A DNA stretch of 64,000 bases from Burkholderiales bacterium RIFCSPLOWO2_12_FULL_61_40 (GCA_001770935.1 MESI01000123.1:39120-103119), one strand, 5' to 3'. Shown: positions 18,179-27,763, numbered from the stretch's first letter. Notes: generated by a model from the letters alone, not told the origin. Numbers and translations are program-made.

Positions 18179-18826
18179 ATGTCTCCGATGAGACACTCTG
18201 AAACCAAGCCCGTGGTGGATGGCCGCAAAGCCAACGCCGAGTCCACCCAGGTCGCCCTACGTGCGGCGGGTCGCCAGTTGTTTGGTCAACTGGGTTATGA
18301 AGCCACCTCGCTGGGGGCCATTTGTGCCCAGGCGGGCGTCACCACCGGCGCGCTGTACCACCACTTCGGTGACAAAAAGGGACTGTTTGCTGCTGTGGCC
18401 GAGGAGTTGGATGCGGGGCTGGTGCGGCTGGCTTCCCGCGCCCGCACCCAAGCGCTAGAGCGGGGTGCCAATGCCTGGGGCGGGTTTCTGGCTGCGATGG
18501 ATGTTTTTCTGCAAGCCGGGCTCAACCCCGAAGGTCGGCGCATCGGCCTGACCGACGCCCCCGCCGTGCTGGGCACCCAAGGTTGGCTGGAGATACGGGA
18601 GCGCCAGGGCCTGGGTGCGATGGTGCAGACGGTGGTGGCCCTGCAGGCACAGGGCTTGCTGCAAGCCGGCGACCCCGGCTTGCGGGCCCGGCTCATTCTG
18701 GGGCTGCTTTACGGCGCGGTGGAAGCCCTGGCGCACGACCCCCAGGCCGCCGACGCAGCGCTGCCCGACGCCCGCCAATTGCTGCATGCCATGCTGGAAG
18801 GTATGCGGCCCTCAAAAAGTCCGTGA
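18179..18826 (+). CDS. TetR/AcrR-family regulator
   Basis: About 215-aa one-component repressor. The N-terminal helix-turn-helix is LGAICAQAGVTTGALYHHFGDKKGLF (landmark, about 45-70); the C-terminal ligand-binding part has the TetR_C-like helices. Three in-frame ATGs at 18170, 18179 and 18188 are possible and none has a clear ribosome site; the middle one is given. Divergent from DUF1304 and the LysE exporter, which it probably represses. Confidence 0.88.
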   Translation: MSPMRHSETKPVVDGRKANAESTQVALRAAGRQLFGQLGYEATSLGAICAQAGVTTGALYHHFGDKKGLFAAVAEELDAGLVRLASRARTQALERGANAWGGFLAAMDVFLQAGLNPEGRRIGLTDAPAVLGTQGWLEIRERQGLGAMVQTVVALQAQGLLQAGDPGLRARLILGLLYGAVEALAHDPQAADAALPDARQLLHAMLEGMRPSKSP

Positions 18827-18851
18827 AAACGGGCCGTCCTGTCAGGAGGCG

Positions 18852-19148
18852 CTACGGGGGGATCTCTGGCCAATCGGCAAACGGGAAGGGCACCTCTTCC
18901 GTCGCAAAACTCTCAAATTCTGCAATCTGGCGCAGGTATTGCCCCAAGTGTTGCCCAAAAGTGCGAAGCCGCGCGTTGGGTGTACCGCTCACCAGTGTGA
19001 GCACAAACTGAACCACCGCCAGCACGCCCAGCAAGGTGCTGGCCAACTGGAAGGCCAGGGCCATCACCACCATCAAGAGGCCGCGCACCCAGATTTTGCG
19101 CGGTTTCGAGGCGAATTCCGGTTCGGTGGAGCCGGGGGTGTCAGGCAT
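18852..19148 (-). CDS. DUF4389 family small membrane protein
   Basis: 98-aa protein with one long or two short membrane segments (WVRGLLMVVMALAFQLAS and LGVLAVVQFVLTLV), followed by an amphipathic stretch LRTFGQHLGQYLRQIAEF typical of DUF4389. Function unknown. It ends 26 bp from the TetR stop (convergent). Confidence 0.8.
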   Translation of the reverse strand: MPDTPGSTEPEFASKPRKIWVRGLLMVVMALAFQLASTLLGVLAVVQFVLTLVSGTPNARLRTFGQHLGQYLRQIAEFESFATEEVPFPFADWPEIPP

Positions 19149-19390
19149 GGCGAACTCCTGTGGGCGTTACAAAATCCCATTCTCAACGAAAGCCGGAGGG
19201 CCGTATTTGCGCCAACGCAAGCTGCTTGGCTGCCAGCGCTGGTCCGTGAAACCGGTCACTAACCGTGTACCGAAAAGCGGTCCGGTGGTGGATTCTGACG
19301 ATGGGCGCTGCCCCCTACTTGCTGGGCAAGGGGAAAACAGACAGGGGAGGGCTGCCACAATGGCGGCTTCGCCAATTGCTTGTAAATTCC

Positions 19391-20815
19391 ATGACCCTGG
19401 ATTCATTGAATCGCCGTTTTCATTCCCGTTTTGACCTTCGGCCGGACCAGGCCGAGGTTGCCGAGATAGATGCAACATTTCGCAGTGGTGTCGAGTTTCG
19501 TGGCACCAACCTGTGGGTGCTGATTTTTGCGATTTTCATCGCCTCGATTGGCTTGAACGTCAACTCCACAGCGGTCATCATTGGAGCCATGTTGATTTCA
19601 CCCTTGATGGGGCCCATCATGGCGCTGGGCTATGGTGCAGGCATCAACGATTCGGCCTTGATGCGCTCGTCCTTGTTCAATCTGGGCCTGGCTGCGTTGA
19701 TCAGTTTGTTGGTCTCCACCGTGTATTTTTGGGTAAGCCCTCTGACGCTGGCGCATTCAGAACTGCTGGCGCGCACCACGCCGTCGATCTGGGATGTACT
19801 GATTGCGCTGTTTGGAGGTTTGGCGGGGGTGATTGGAGCCACCCGGCGGATCAAGTCCAACCTGATTCCAGGCGTGGCGATTGCCACGGCCTTGATGCCG
19901 CCCCTGTGCACAGCGGGTTATGGCCTGGCCGCTGGCAACTTGTCGTATTTTTGGGGTGCGTTTTACCTGTTTTCCATCAACTGTGTGTTCATTGCCATGG
20001 CCACCTTGATGATGGTGCGGGTCATGCGCCTGCCGAGTGTGAAGCTGCTGGAGGACCGCTCGCTCATCAAACGGCGCACCGTGATTGGCCTGGTGGTCGT
20101 TATGACCATGGTGCCCAGCCTTTTTTTGGCCATCAATCTGGTGCAGAAAGAGTGGTTTGATACCAATGCGGCGCGTTTTGTGCAGCAGGTGCTGCGTGCC
20201 AAAACCAATGTGATGGTGGTGTCGCAGGAGCCAGACTTCCATGCCAGGCAACTGCGCGTTAATGTGGTGGGTGATCGCCTGCTGGATGCCGATATCAAAG
20301 CGATGGAACTGCGACTGCCTGAATTTGGGCTTGACGGTGCCCAGCTTGCACTAACACAGTCGGGTCAGGTGATGCCGGATATGAATGCGGTGAAACGGGA
20401 CCTGCTTAACGATTTTCTGCAAACCAACCGGGCTGATATTGCCGAGCGTGACGCGCGCATCGCCTCGCTGCAAGGTGAATTGCAAAATTTGCGCCAATCG
20501 GTTGCCGCGCAACTGCCGTTGAAAGACATCTACAACGAGGTGCGATCACAGTTTCCACAAGCCCTGCAAGTCCGTGTGGCATCTGGATTCAGGACGGAAG
20601 CTGAAAAAGTCCAGGCTCCGTCCGCTCCAGGCGGTGAGCGCCCGCTGCTGCTGGTGCAACTGAAATTGCGTGGACCCCTGAGTGCGGGCGAGCAGGAGCG
20701 TCTGCGCCTTGGACTGCGCACCCGGGCCGGGTTGACCGACTTGGAGGACGTGCGGCTGGAAGTGTCGGTGCTGTCACCGGTCAAAGTTGCGGTCGGCAAA
20801 AAGCACGCGCGTTGA
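19391..20815 (+). CDS. DUF389 (TIGR00341-type) membrane protein
   Basis: 474-aa protein. The DUF389 domain (about 35-195) has SIGLNVNSTAVIIGAMLISP and LMGPIMALGYG and about five membrane segments, and is followed by a helical soluble C-terminal region (about 260-474) with a stretch likely to form a coiled coil (AERDARIASLQGELQNLRQS). Function unknown in the family. The ATG giving MTLDSLNRRF was chosen; the open frame upstream lacks similarity. Confidence 0.88.
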   Translation: MTLDSLNRRFHSRFDLRPDQAEVAEIDATFRSGVEFRGTNLWVLIFAIFIASIGLNVNSTAVIIGAMLISPLMGPIMALGYGAGINDSALMRSSLFNLGLAALISLLVSTVYFWVSPLTLAHSELLARTTPSIWDVLIALFGGLAGVIGATRRIKSNLIPGVAIATALMPPLCTAGYGLAAGNLSYFWGAFYLFSINCVFIAMATLMMVRVMRLPSVKLLEDRSLIKRRTVIGLVVVMTMVPSLFLAINLVQKEWFDTNAARFVQQVLRAKTNVMVVSQEPDFHARQLRVNVVGDRLLDADIKAMELRLPEFGLDGAQLALTQSGQVMPDMNAVKRDLLNDFLQTNRADIAERDARIASLQGELQNLRQSVAAQLPLKDIYNEVRSQFPQALQVRVASGFRTEAEKVQAPSAPGGERPLLLVQLKLRGPLSAGEQERLRLGLRTRAGLTDLEDVRLEVSVLSPVKVAVGKKHAR

Positions 20816-20837
20816 GGGCGCGGCGAAAAGAAGCCAC

Positions 20838-21086
20838 TTACCGATAAAACGCTTCGACTTTGCCCTTCAATTTGATCAGCAGTGGTTGGCCCTTGCGGTC
20901 CACGGTCTTGCCTGCGGGCACCTTGACCCATCCCTCGCTGATGCAGTACTCCTCGACATTCGAATGCTCCTTGCCATTCAGGCGGATACCCACGTCATGT
21001 TCGAACACGGCGGCAACATGGTGGGGGCTGCGCGGGTTGACTGACAGATGGTCGGGCAAAGGGGGGAGTTGGGTGGTTTCGGTCAT
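20838..21086 (-). CDS. DUF3297 family protein
   Basis: 82-aa soluble protein. LPDHLSVNPRSPHH near the N-terminus and NVEEYCISEGWVKVPAGKT with DRKGQPLLIKLKG at the C-terminus match DUF3297, common in proteobacteria and annotated as hypothetical or glutathione-related. Function not established. Confidence 0.85.
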   Translation of the reverse strand: MTETTQLPPLPDHLSVNPRSPHHVAAVFEHDVGIRLNGKEHSNVEEYCISEGWVKVPAGKTVDRKGQPLLIKLKGKVEAFYR

Positions 21087-21149
21087 GGACGGCTGTTTTC
21101 GTTAAGGTGAATTCAGGCCTATTTTCCATGATTTGGCGCCAGCCTCATC

Positions 21150-22049
21150 TCAGGCGCGCACTGTAGTTGGCGCGGGCAAGACACGCCGACTGCTCCACCA
21201 GCCCTCCAGGCTGTAGACCAGCAGCGCGGTCCAGATCAAGCCAAAGCCGATAAAGCGGGAGGCTTGCAGCGGCTCGCCAAACAGCCACACCCCCAGCGCA
21301 AACTGCAAGGTCGGCGAAATGTATTGCAAGATGCCCAGCGTCGTCATCGGAATGCGGCGCGCACCCGCCGCGAACAGGAGCAAAGGCACGGCCGTCAACG
21401 GGCCGGCGAGAAGCAGCCACCCCAGGGTGGACGCATCGCCCTGGACCAGTACACCTTGTCCCTGAACGCCCCAAAACGCCAACACCGCCATGGCCAGGGG
21501 TGCGAGCATCATGGTCTCCAGTGCCAATCCTTCCAGGGCGCCCAGCACCGCCACCTTGCGCAGCAGGCCGTAAAAGCCAAAGGTCAGTGCCAGCAGCAAG
21601 GCAATCCAGGGCAAATGGCCGGCTTGCACGGTCAACCACAACACGCCCGCCGCGGCCACACCCACCGCCAGCCATTGGCCGCTGCGGGGGCGTTCGCCCA
21701 AAAAGGCAAAACCCAGCGCCACGTTGACCAGGGGCAAGATGAAATAGCCCAGGCTGGAATCCAGCACGTGCTGGTTTTGCACCGCCCACACGTACACCAG
21801 CCAATTGCTCGACAGCAGCAGGGCAGACAGCGCAAAGGCACCCAGCACCCTGGGCTGGCGCAGCAGGTCGCGCATCCAGGCCCAGCGCTTGAGCACCAGC
21901 AAAACGCCCAGCACAAACAGCAGGGACCACACGGTGCGGTGCATGACCACTTCGAACGCGGGCACATGGGCCACCTGCTTGAAGTAGATCGGAAACAAAC
22001 CCCAGCCCGCGTAGGCCAGGGTGGCGTAAACAATGCCTGGATTCATCAA
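21150..22049 (-). CDS. rarD: EamA-family transporter RarD
   Basis: 299-aa inner-membrane protein with ten predicted helices in two EamA repeats. The N-terminus GIVYATLAYAGWGLFPIYFK and the HRTVWSLLFV motif are characteristic of RarD. Named after chloramphenicol-sensitivity work, but the substrate is unsettled. Divergent from a GcvA-like LysR gene with 117 bp between the starts. Confidence 0.92.
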   Translation of the reverse strand: MMNPGIVYATLAYAGWGLFPIYFKQVAHVPAFEVVMHRTVWSLLFVLGVLLVLKRWAWMRDLLRQPRVLGAFALSALLLSSNWLVYVWAVQNQHVLDSSLGYFILPLVNVALGFAFLGERPRSGQWLAVGVAAAGVLWLTVQAGHLPWIALLLALTFGFYGLLRKVAVLGALEGLALETMMLAPLAMAVLAFWGVQGQGVLVQGDASTLGWLLLAGPLTAVPLLLFAAGARRIPMTTLGILQYISPTLQFALGVWLFGEPLQASRFIGFGLIWTALLVYSLEGWWSSRRVLPAPTTVRA

Positions 22050-22166
22050 TAACCTCGGTTCATGACCAAAAAATCATGGATTGAGTTTAAGGAGCGCACA
22101 CGGATTGGCAAAACGATATATCTTTGACGTCCTTGCTAAACTGGTTCACATAGGAAATGCATTCCA

Positions 22167-23081
22167 ATGACGATAGATTTGCGTCGATTGCCCAATCTGG
22201 CGGCTTTGCGTGCCTTTGAAGCCGCGGCCAGACACCAAAATTTTTCACACGCGGCGCAAGAGGTGCATGTCACCCATGGCGCTATCAGCCACCAGGTGCG
22301 TGCTCTGGAGCAGGAGTTGGGTGTAGCCCTGTTTACCCGCCACGGCAAGCGCTTGGCCATCACCCCGCAGGGAGAACGTTTTGCGCAGGTGGTGCGCAAC
22401 GCTTTGCAGGAAATTGTGGGGGCTGCCGAGGTGCTGCGTGCCGACACGCGGCAAAAGCGGCTGACAGTGTCGTCCATTCCGTCGTTTGCCGCACGCTGGC
22501 TGGCGCCGCGCCTGGGCCGTTTCATCGACCAGCACCCGGACACCGAGCTGGTGCTGCAGTCCAGCGGCCAGTTGCACGACCTGGTGCGCGACTCCATCGA
22601 TGTGGGCATCCGTTTTGGCAGCGGCAAGTATCCCGGCTTGGTGGTGGAAAAACTGATGGGGGATGCCTACTACCCGGTGGTGAGCCCTACGTACAACGGG
22701 GCGTGTTTGCCGACCTCGGTGCTGCAACTCAAGCCCGAGCAGTTGCTGCGCTCCGATGAGCCCTGGTTGCCCTGGTTTCAGGCGGCGGGCCTGCCTTTGG
22801 CGGAGCCCACCGGCGGGGTGCGGTTTCAGGATTTGTCGCTCTTGATTCGTTCGGCGATGGACGGTGACGGCATTGCGCTGGTGCGCCATGTGGTCGCCAC
22901 CCAGGAAATTGCGGCGGGGGAACTGGTGCGCCTGTTTGATGTGGCGGTGAAAAGCCCGAACGACTATTACCTGGCCTGCCCCCCGGAGGCCTTGCGCAAG
23001 CCGCAGGTACAGGCCTTTCGGGACTGGCTGCTGGCCGAGGTGGCCAAATTCAGGGAGCACGCCGGGGTGTTTGTTGCGTGA
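22167..23081 (+). CDS. LysR-family regulator, GcvA-like
   Basis: 304-aa LysR-type regulator. N-terminal winged helix LPNLAALRAFEAAARHQNFSHAAQE and the HVTHGAISHQVRALE recognition helix; C-terminal periplasmic-binding-like effector domain with SFAARWLAPRLGRF, the GcvA subgroup pattern. It is divergent from rarD and convergent with the 8-oxoguanine deaminase, so it could control either; the arrangement favours rarD (inference). Confidence 0.92.
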   Translation: MTIDLRRLPNLAALRAFEAAARHQNFSHAAQEVHVTHGAISHQVRALEQELGVALFTRHGKRLAITPQGERFAQVVRNALQEIVGAAEVLRADTRQKRLTVSSIPSFAARWLAPRLGRFIDQHPDTELVLQSSGQLHDLVRDSIDVGIRFGSGKYPGLVVEKLMGDAYYPVVSPTYNGACLPTSVLQLKPEQLLRSDEPWLPWFQAAGLPLAEPTGGVRFQDLSLLIRSAMDGDGIALVRHVVATQEIAAGELVRLFDVAVKSPNDYYLACPPEALRKPQVQAFRDWLLAEVAKFREHAGVFVA

Positions 23082-23097
23082 CTTATATGTCAAATAG

Positions 23098-23145
23098 GTG
23101 CTAAGCCCGCACTGAATAAGCGTAAGCAGCTACTCTTTTTATAGC
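23098..23145 (-). repeat. Dispersed repeat, copy 3 (supplies the deaminase stop)
   Basis: On the minus strand GCTATAAAAAGAGTAGC, then TGCTTACGC, variable bases and GCGGGCTTAGCACC. The TAA inside GCTATAA is the stop codon of the 8-oxoguanine deaminase. Confidence 0.8.
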
Positions 23146-24575
23146 GAAAGTCCGGCCAATTGAACTGCCAGTGCGTTGTGACGCTCCACCAGGGGGCCCA
23201 GATCCACGGTGGTCAATTGGCCTTGGCGCACCACCACGCGGCCGTTGACGATGGTGTAGTCGGCTTGCGGGCTGGCGCACAGCAGCAGGGCGCCGATGGG
23301 GTCGTGCACCGCGCCTCCGGCAAAGCCCAGGGTGTTGAGGTCAAACAGGGCCAGATCAGCGCACATGCCCATGGCCAGGTGGCCGATGTCGCTGCGCCCC
23401 AGCACCTGCGCACCGCCCCGGGTGGCGACGCCCAGGGCGTCGCGCACCGTCATCTCGGCCGGCCCCAGGTCGCAGCCGAAGAAGGTGCGTCCTTCCCGCT
23501 GTTCGGGTGGCTGCATGGCCCGGCCCACGCGCGCCAGCAGCAGGGCTTGGCGCGCTTCGTTCACCAGGTGCGCGGCGTCGTTGCTGGCGCAGCCGTCCAC
23601 GCCCAGGCCCACCGGCACGCCCGCATTGAGCATGCGGCGAATCGGGGCGATGCCGCTGGCCAGGCGCATATTGCTGCACGGGCAGTGGGCCACGCCGGTG
23701 CGGGTGGCAGCAAACAGGCTGATGCCTGCATCGTCCAGCTTCACGCAGTGGGCGTGCCATACGTCATGCCCCAGCCAGCCTAAGTCTTGCGCGTATTGGG
23801 AGGGGGTGCAGTTGAACTTTTCGCGCGAGTAGGCCAGGTCGTGGTCGTTCTCGGCCAGGTGGGTGTGCAGGCGCGCACCCAGTGACCGTGCCAGCAGGGC
23901 CGATTCACGCATCAGGTCACGGCTCACGCTAAAAGGAGAGCAGGGCGCCACCGCCACGTTGACCATCGCGCCATGCCCGGTGCCGTGGTAGGTCTCAATC
24001 AGCCTTTGGGTGTCCTGGAGGATGAAGTCTTCCTGTTCCACCACCCGGTCCGGCGGCAATCCACCCTGGGATTGGCCCACACTCATGCTGCCGCGCGTGG
24101 CCACAAAACGCATGCCGATTTCGTGCGCCGCTTCAATGCTGTCATCCAGCCGCACGCCATTGGGGTAGATGTAGAGGTGGTCGCTGCTGGTGGTGCAGCC
24201 GCTCAAGAGCAACTCGGCCATGGCCACTTGGGTGCTGATCCGCACCATCTCGGGTGTCAACCCCGCCCAGATCGGGTACAGGCCGCGCAGCCAGCTGAAC
24301 AACTCGGCGTTTTGCACCTGGGGAATGGCCCGGGTGAGGCTTTGGTACATATGGTGGTGGGTGTTGACCAGGCCCGGCGTCACCAGATGGTTGCGGGCGT
24401 CAATGACTTCATCGGCATTTACTGCTTCCTGGGGAAGGTCGGCAGCGGAGCCGATATAGGCAATGCAGTTGTTGCGGATGAAGAGGGATGCATCCCGCAG
24501 TTCACGTGCGTGGCTGGGGTCGGCATGGTCAAAGGTCGCCACACAACGGGCATTTTGAATCAACAGGGTAGACAT
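23139..24575 (-). CDS. 8-Oxoguanine deaminase (amidohydrolase)
   Basis: 478-aa amidohydrolase of the cytosine-deaminase-like clade. Metal ligands in LVNTHHHMYQ (near 72), LHTHLAEND (near 235) and VWHAHCVKLDD, and the catalytic Asp in LGVDGCASND (near 320). Sequence pattern matches proteins annotated as 8-oxoguanine deaminase, which convert 8-oxoguanine to urate; hydroxydechloroatrazine ethylaminohydrolase is the close alternative. Urate formation would feed puuD. Start MSTLLIQNARCV. The stop codon lies in a dispersed repeat. Confidence 0.85.
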   Translation of the reverse strand: MSTLLIQNARCVATFDHADPSHARELRDASLFIRNNCIAYIGSAADLPQEAVNADEVIDARNHLVTPGLVNTHHHMYQSLTRAIPQVQNAELFSWLRGLYPIWAGLTPEMVRISTQVAMAELLLSGCTTSSDHLYIYPNGVRLDDSIEAAHEIGMRFVATRGSMSVGQSQGGLPPDRVVEQEDFILQDTQRLIETYHGTGHGAMVNVAVAPCSPFSVSRDLMRESALLARSLGARLHTHLAENDHDLAYSREKFNCTPSQYAQDLGWLGHDVWHAHCVKLDDAGISLFAATRTGVAHCPCSNMRLASGIAPIRRMLNAGVPVGLGVDGCASNDAAHLVNEARQALLLARVGRAMQPPEQREGRTFFGCDLGPAEMTVRDALGVATRGGAQVLGRSDIGHLAMGMCADLALFDLNTLGFAGGAVHDPIGALLLCASPQADYTIVNGRVVVRQGQLTTVDLGPLVERHNALAVQLAGLSL

Positions 24576-24767
24576 CTCGGGCCTTGGCAAACAGAAAGCG
24601 AAGCGGGGGGCAAACGCGTGTGTTGTGATGATCGTACGAATTTCTGTTCCAACCCTGAGCCTTTTTGCATAATGTCTATACAGAAGCCATGCATCCGGGA
24701 AAATAGGTGTAAAGTTTCAGGGTTAACCCGTATTCCAAGCTTGCGCACAGGCTTGTAGTGGTGATGT

Positions 24768-24781
24768 TTGATCTTGCTCAA
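24768..24781. promoter_or_regulatory. Candidate FNR-type box
   Basis: TTGAT-CTTG-CTCAA matches the FNR/ANR consensus TTGAT-N4-ATCAA at nine of ten positions and lies 35 bp upstream of a Crp/Fnr-family gene, suggesting autoregulation or oxygen control. Confidence 0.5.
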
Positions 24782-24815
24782 AGCAATTTTGAGCGGGAGG
24801 CGTCAAAGTCTCCCC

Positions 24816-25463
24816 ATGTTTGTCAACCAATCTCTTCTTTCTTCTTACCCTGCCAAAACAATGGAGGCGGGGTCCTTGCTGCTTCAGCGCCTGGTGATGG
24901 CGGATACGGTCATCTACGTCGAAAGCGGTCGGGTGGGCTTGGGGGTGCTGGGTGTTGCACCTGCGGGCAGCGTCAAAGGCGAGGTGCTGGAGCACCAGTT
25001 GCGGGTGGCTGTGGGTCCTTGCTGGCTGGAGGCAACCGCTGCGGTGCTCAACTTGCCCAGCGCGGTGGATGCCGTGGCGGAGACCAACGTGACCTTGCGG
25101 CGTGTGCCGATGGTGGAATTTCAAAAATCACTGGAAGCCTGCTGCAACGGCGGGAACACCATCCTGATGGATGTGGCCCGGGCACACCGGATTCAGACCG
25201 ATCTGGTGGTCAGCCGCCTGGCCAAAGACGCCGAGGCGCGTTGTGCCGAATGGCTGTTGCGCCAAGCCAGCAATACCGATAAAGGGGACTGCTCCGTGCA
25301 GCTTCAACAACGCAAACGCATGATTGCCACCCAGTTGGGCATTGCGCCAGAAACCCTTTCCCGTGTGCTGCGCCACTTGCGTGAACGCAGCCTCATCAGT
25401 GGCACGGGCCGCGTGGTGAACCTGGTCGATATTCCTGGCTTGCGGTCGCTGGCGGGCGTGTAG
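24816..25463 (+). CDS. Crp/Fnr-family transcriptional regulator
   Basis: 215-aa regulator: N-terminal cNMP-binding-like domain (about 1-110) and C-terminal Crp helix-turn-helix (about 145-205) with RKRMIATQLGIAPETLSRVLRHL. No N-terminal cysteine cluster of FNR is present, so it does not appear to carry an iron-sulfur cluster; a Dnr- or CRP-like mechanism is likelier. The ATG giving MFVNQSLL was chosen. An FNR-like site precedes it. Confidence 0.85.
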   Translation: MFVNQSLLSSYPAKTMEAGSLLLQRLVMADTVIYVESGRVGLGVLGVAPAGSVKGEVLEHQLRVAVGPCWLEATAAVLNLPSAVDAVAETNVTLRRVPMVEFQKSLEACCNGGNTILMDVARAHRIQTDLVVSRLAKDAEARCAEWLLRQASNTDKGDCSVQLQQRKRMIATQLGIAPETLSRVLRHLRERSLISGTGRVVNLVDIPGLRSLAGV

Positions 25464-25479
25464 CGTTTTTTAGCTGCGT

Positions 25480-26823
25480 TTATTTGCCAGGCCTGAAAGT
25501 GGCCGTTGCGCGCAGTCCGCCCAGACGGGTGGAGTGCCCCATCGAAATTTCGGCACCGTGAAAGTCCGCAATCGCCTTCACAATGGCCAAGCCCAAGCCG
25601 CTTCCGCCGCCCTCGGTGCCCGTCACCCGGTAGAAACGGTCGAGCACGCGGTTCCAATCTTCTTCAGGAATCCCCGGACCGCTGTCGTCGACATGAAGCA
25701 CGATGTGCTCGCCATCGCGGCGCAAGGTGAGATTCACTTGGCCCCCGATGGGCGTGTACTTGATGGCGTTGTCCAGGAAATTCCTGAGCAATATTCGCAA
25801 GGCTTCCGCCTGTCCTGACAACTGGCACTCGCCAGGCTGCTCCACACCGAGGTTGATTTGGCGCGTCTGGGCGGCTGTCGCCACGTCCGCCATGGCGAGC
25901 CGAGCCACTTGGGTCAGGTCCACCAGGGTGTTGCCCGTGGCGGCGGCCGTGCTGGCCTGGTGGCGCGCCAATGCCAGCAACTGCTCCACCAGCCGACTGG
26001 AGCGCTCGATGCCGGAACTCAGGCGATGGACGGCCAATTCACGCCCGGCATCCGTGTGGGCGCGCCGCAAGCCTTCGACTTGCAATTTCAGCGCGGCAAG
26101 CGGGGAACGCAACTCGTGGGCGGCGTCCGCTACAAAATTTTTCTGCGCGTCAAAGGCCTGGCGCATGCGGTGAAACAGGAGGTTGAGTTCTTGCACCAAG
26201 GGCCGAATTTCATCGGGCAGGCCCTGTTCGCTGACCTCTGTGAGTGCGTCCACTTCCCGTGCGGCGATCTGTTTTTGCACCCGGGTGACCGGGGCCAGCG
26301 AGGTGCTGACCACCCACCACACCAAGAGCATCAAGAAGGGCACCATGACCAGAATCGGCCCCGTTGTGCGCAGGGCCAAGGTCCCCGCCAGCTCTGTGCG
26401 GGCCGCCAGGTCCTGGGCCACCTGAATCAGTTGGGTGCCCGATGCGACTGAAAACAGCCGGTAAGTCGTGCCGCGTGCGTCCACACTGGAGAACCCAAGC
26501 GCCGAGCGCTGCGGAGGTTCGGCCAGCTCAGCCAGTTCGGTGGACTGGAATACGCGCCGTCCATCGGCAGTCCAGACCTGGACCACAAAATCAAAACTTT
26601 CGTCTTCGTTGGTGATGAAGCGATTCGCCAGTTCGCTGCCCACCGGCAGGCCGGGCCGCAGCGACAAGGCCATTTGCTGCATTTGGTAATCAAAAATCTC
26701 GTTGGCTTCGGCCAGGGCGGTCCGGTAGGCGATGAAGGCCTGCGCAATCGCCGCAAGAATGATGGCGGCAAAAAGAAACCGCAACAGGCGTGCGCGCAAG
26801 GAGTGCGACAGGTCAATGTTCAT
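25480..26823 (-). CDS. Sensor histidine kinase (QseC/TctE-like)
   Basis: 447-aa inner-membrane kinase. TM1 at about 12-32 and TM2 at about 155-177 enclose a sensor loop of about 120 aa. HAMP, HisKA with the phospho-acceptor in NFVADAAHELRSPLAALK (near 240), and HATPase with NFLDNAIKYT, DDSGPGIP and GGSGLGLAIV. Pairs with the response regulator by a 4-bp overlap. Sensor signal unknown. Confidence 0.93.
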   Translation of the reverse strand: MNIDLSHSLRARLLRFLFAAIILAAIAQAFIAYRTALAEANEIFDYQMQQMALSLRPGLPVGSELANRFITNEDESFDFVVQVWTADGRRVFQSTELAELAEPPQRSALGFSSVDARGTTYRLFSVASGTQLIQVAQDLAARTELAGTLALRTTGPILVMVPFLMLLVWWVVSTSLAPVTRVQKQIAAREVDALTEVSEQGLPDEIRPLVQELNLLFHRMRQAFDAQKNFVADAAHELRSPLAALKLQVEGLRRAHTDAGRELAVHRLSSGIERSSRLVEQLLALARHQASTAAATGNTLVDLTQVARLAMADVATAAQTRQINLGVEQPGECQLSGQAEALRILLRNFLDNAIKYTPIGGQVNLTLRRDGEHIVLHVDDSGPGIPEEDWNRVLDRFYRVTGTEGGGSGLGLAIVKAIADFHGAEISMGHSTRLGGLRATATFRPGK

Positions 26824-27491
26824 GGATCCACCGTGGGGATCATGTAGCCAACGCCCCGGATGTTTTGAATCAAACTGTTGCCCAACTTTTTGCGCAGCCC
26901 GTGGATGTAGACCTCAATCGCATTGCTGCTGACTTCATCTTTCCAGCTGTAGAGTTTCTCTTCCAGTTGCTTGCGGGAAAAAATGGTCCCAGGGCGTGCC
27001 ATCAGCAGTTGCAGCAAAGCCCATTCACGGGAGGACAGCACAACGGACTGCCCCTGCGCGGACACTTCCCGTGTGGCAGGGTCGATACTCACACCCTGGT
27101 AGGTGTACACGGGCTCGGCACGCCCCGCCGCGCGCCGCACCAGTGCCCGTATGCGGGCCAAAAGTTCATTCAGATCATAGGGTTTGACGATGTAATCGTC
27201 AGCGCCGGCGTCCAGTCCTTCAATGCGCTGCCCCACCGAGTCGCGGGCGGTGGTGATCAGCACGGGAGTGCGGTCCTGGCGTGCCCGAAGCGCACGCAAG
27301 ATCGCCAGTCCGTCGCGCTTGGGCAGGCCCAGATCCAGCAAAACCAAGTCGTAGCCTTGTGTGCCCAAGGCGGTTTGGGCCATATCCCCGTCCTTGACCC
27401 AGTCCACCGCGTAGCCCTCGTCCCTCAGAAGATCCAGGACGGACTCGCCAATCATCAGATCATCTTCTATGAGGAGTAGGCGCATGGACAT
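26820..27491 (-). CDS. OmpR-family response regulator (QseB/TctD-like)
   Basis: 223-aa response regulator. Receiver domain with acidic pocket EDD (9-11), phospho-acceptor Asp in LVLLDLGLPKRDG (near 53), Lys in IVKPYDL; C-terminal winged helix with SSREWALLQLLMARPG and RKKLGNSLIQNIRGVGYM. GGAG is present upstream. The gene overlaps the broken PBP7-like gene by 25 bp at its start. Confidence 0.95.
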   Translation of the reverse strand: MSMRLLLIEDDLMIGESVLDLLRDEGYAVDWVKDGDMAQTALGTQGYDLVLLDLGLPKRDGLAILRALRARQDRTPVLITTARDSVGQRIEGLDAGADDYIVKPYDLNELLARIRALVRRAAGRAEPVYTYQGVSIDPATREVSAQGQSVVLSSREWALLQLLMARPGTIFSRKQLEEKLYSWKDEVSSNAIEVYIHGLRKKLGNSLIQNIRGVGYMIPTVDP

Positions 27492-27763
27492 TCACCGACC
27501 GACTCCTGGATGGAGATCATTTCACGCATATTGGGTTTGCTGTCCAGGACCACCATGGCAGTCATCAGCTTGGTGAGCGGTGCACTAGGGACCACCGTAT
27601 TGGCGTCCTTTTCCAGTAAAACCTGTCCGGTGTCATCGCTGATGACGATGGCATGCTGGGAATTCAGCGGCAATGCATAGCTGCTGCCACAGGCGATGGT
27701 GGTACTGAGGGCGATCCAGCGTGACGATTTCAAAAACAGGGGGAGCGTGCAGGATGTATTCAC
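27467..27763 (-). pseudogene. Truncated PBP7/PbpG-like D-Ala-D-Ala endopeptidase remnant
   Basis: 98-aa N-terminal fragment of a peptidase S11 family enzyme (PBP7-like D-alanyl-D-alanine endopeptidase). Signal peptide region, then LLEKDANTVVPSAPLTKLMTA, where relatives have P-x-A-S-[IL]-T-K. The catalytic Ser of SxxK is Pro here. The frame continues through LDSKPNMREMISI and then reads into the response-regulator start. The rest of the enzyme (SxN and KTG motifs) is absent. It heads the two-component operon with its promoter, so it was probably once a target or partner gene. Confidence 0.75.
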
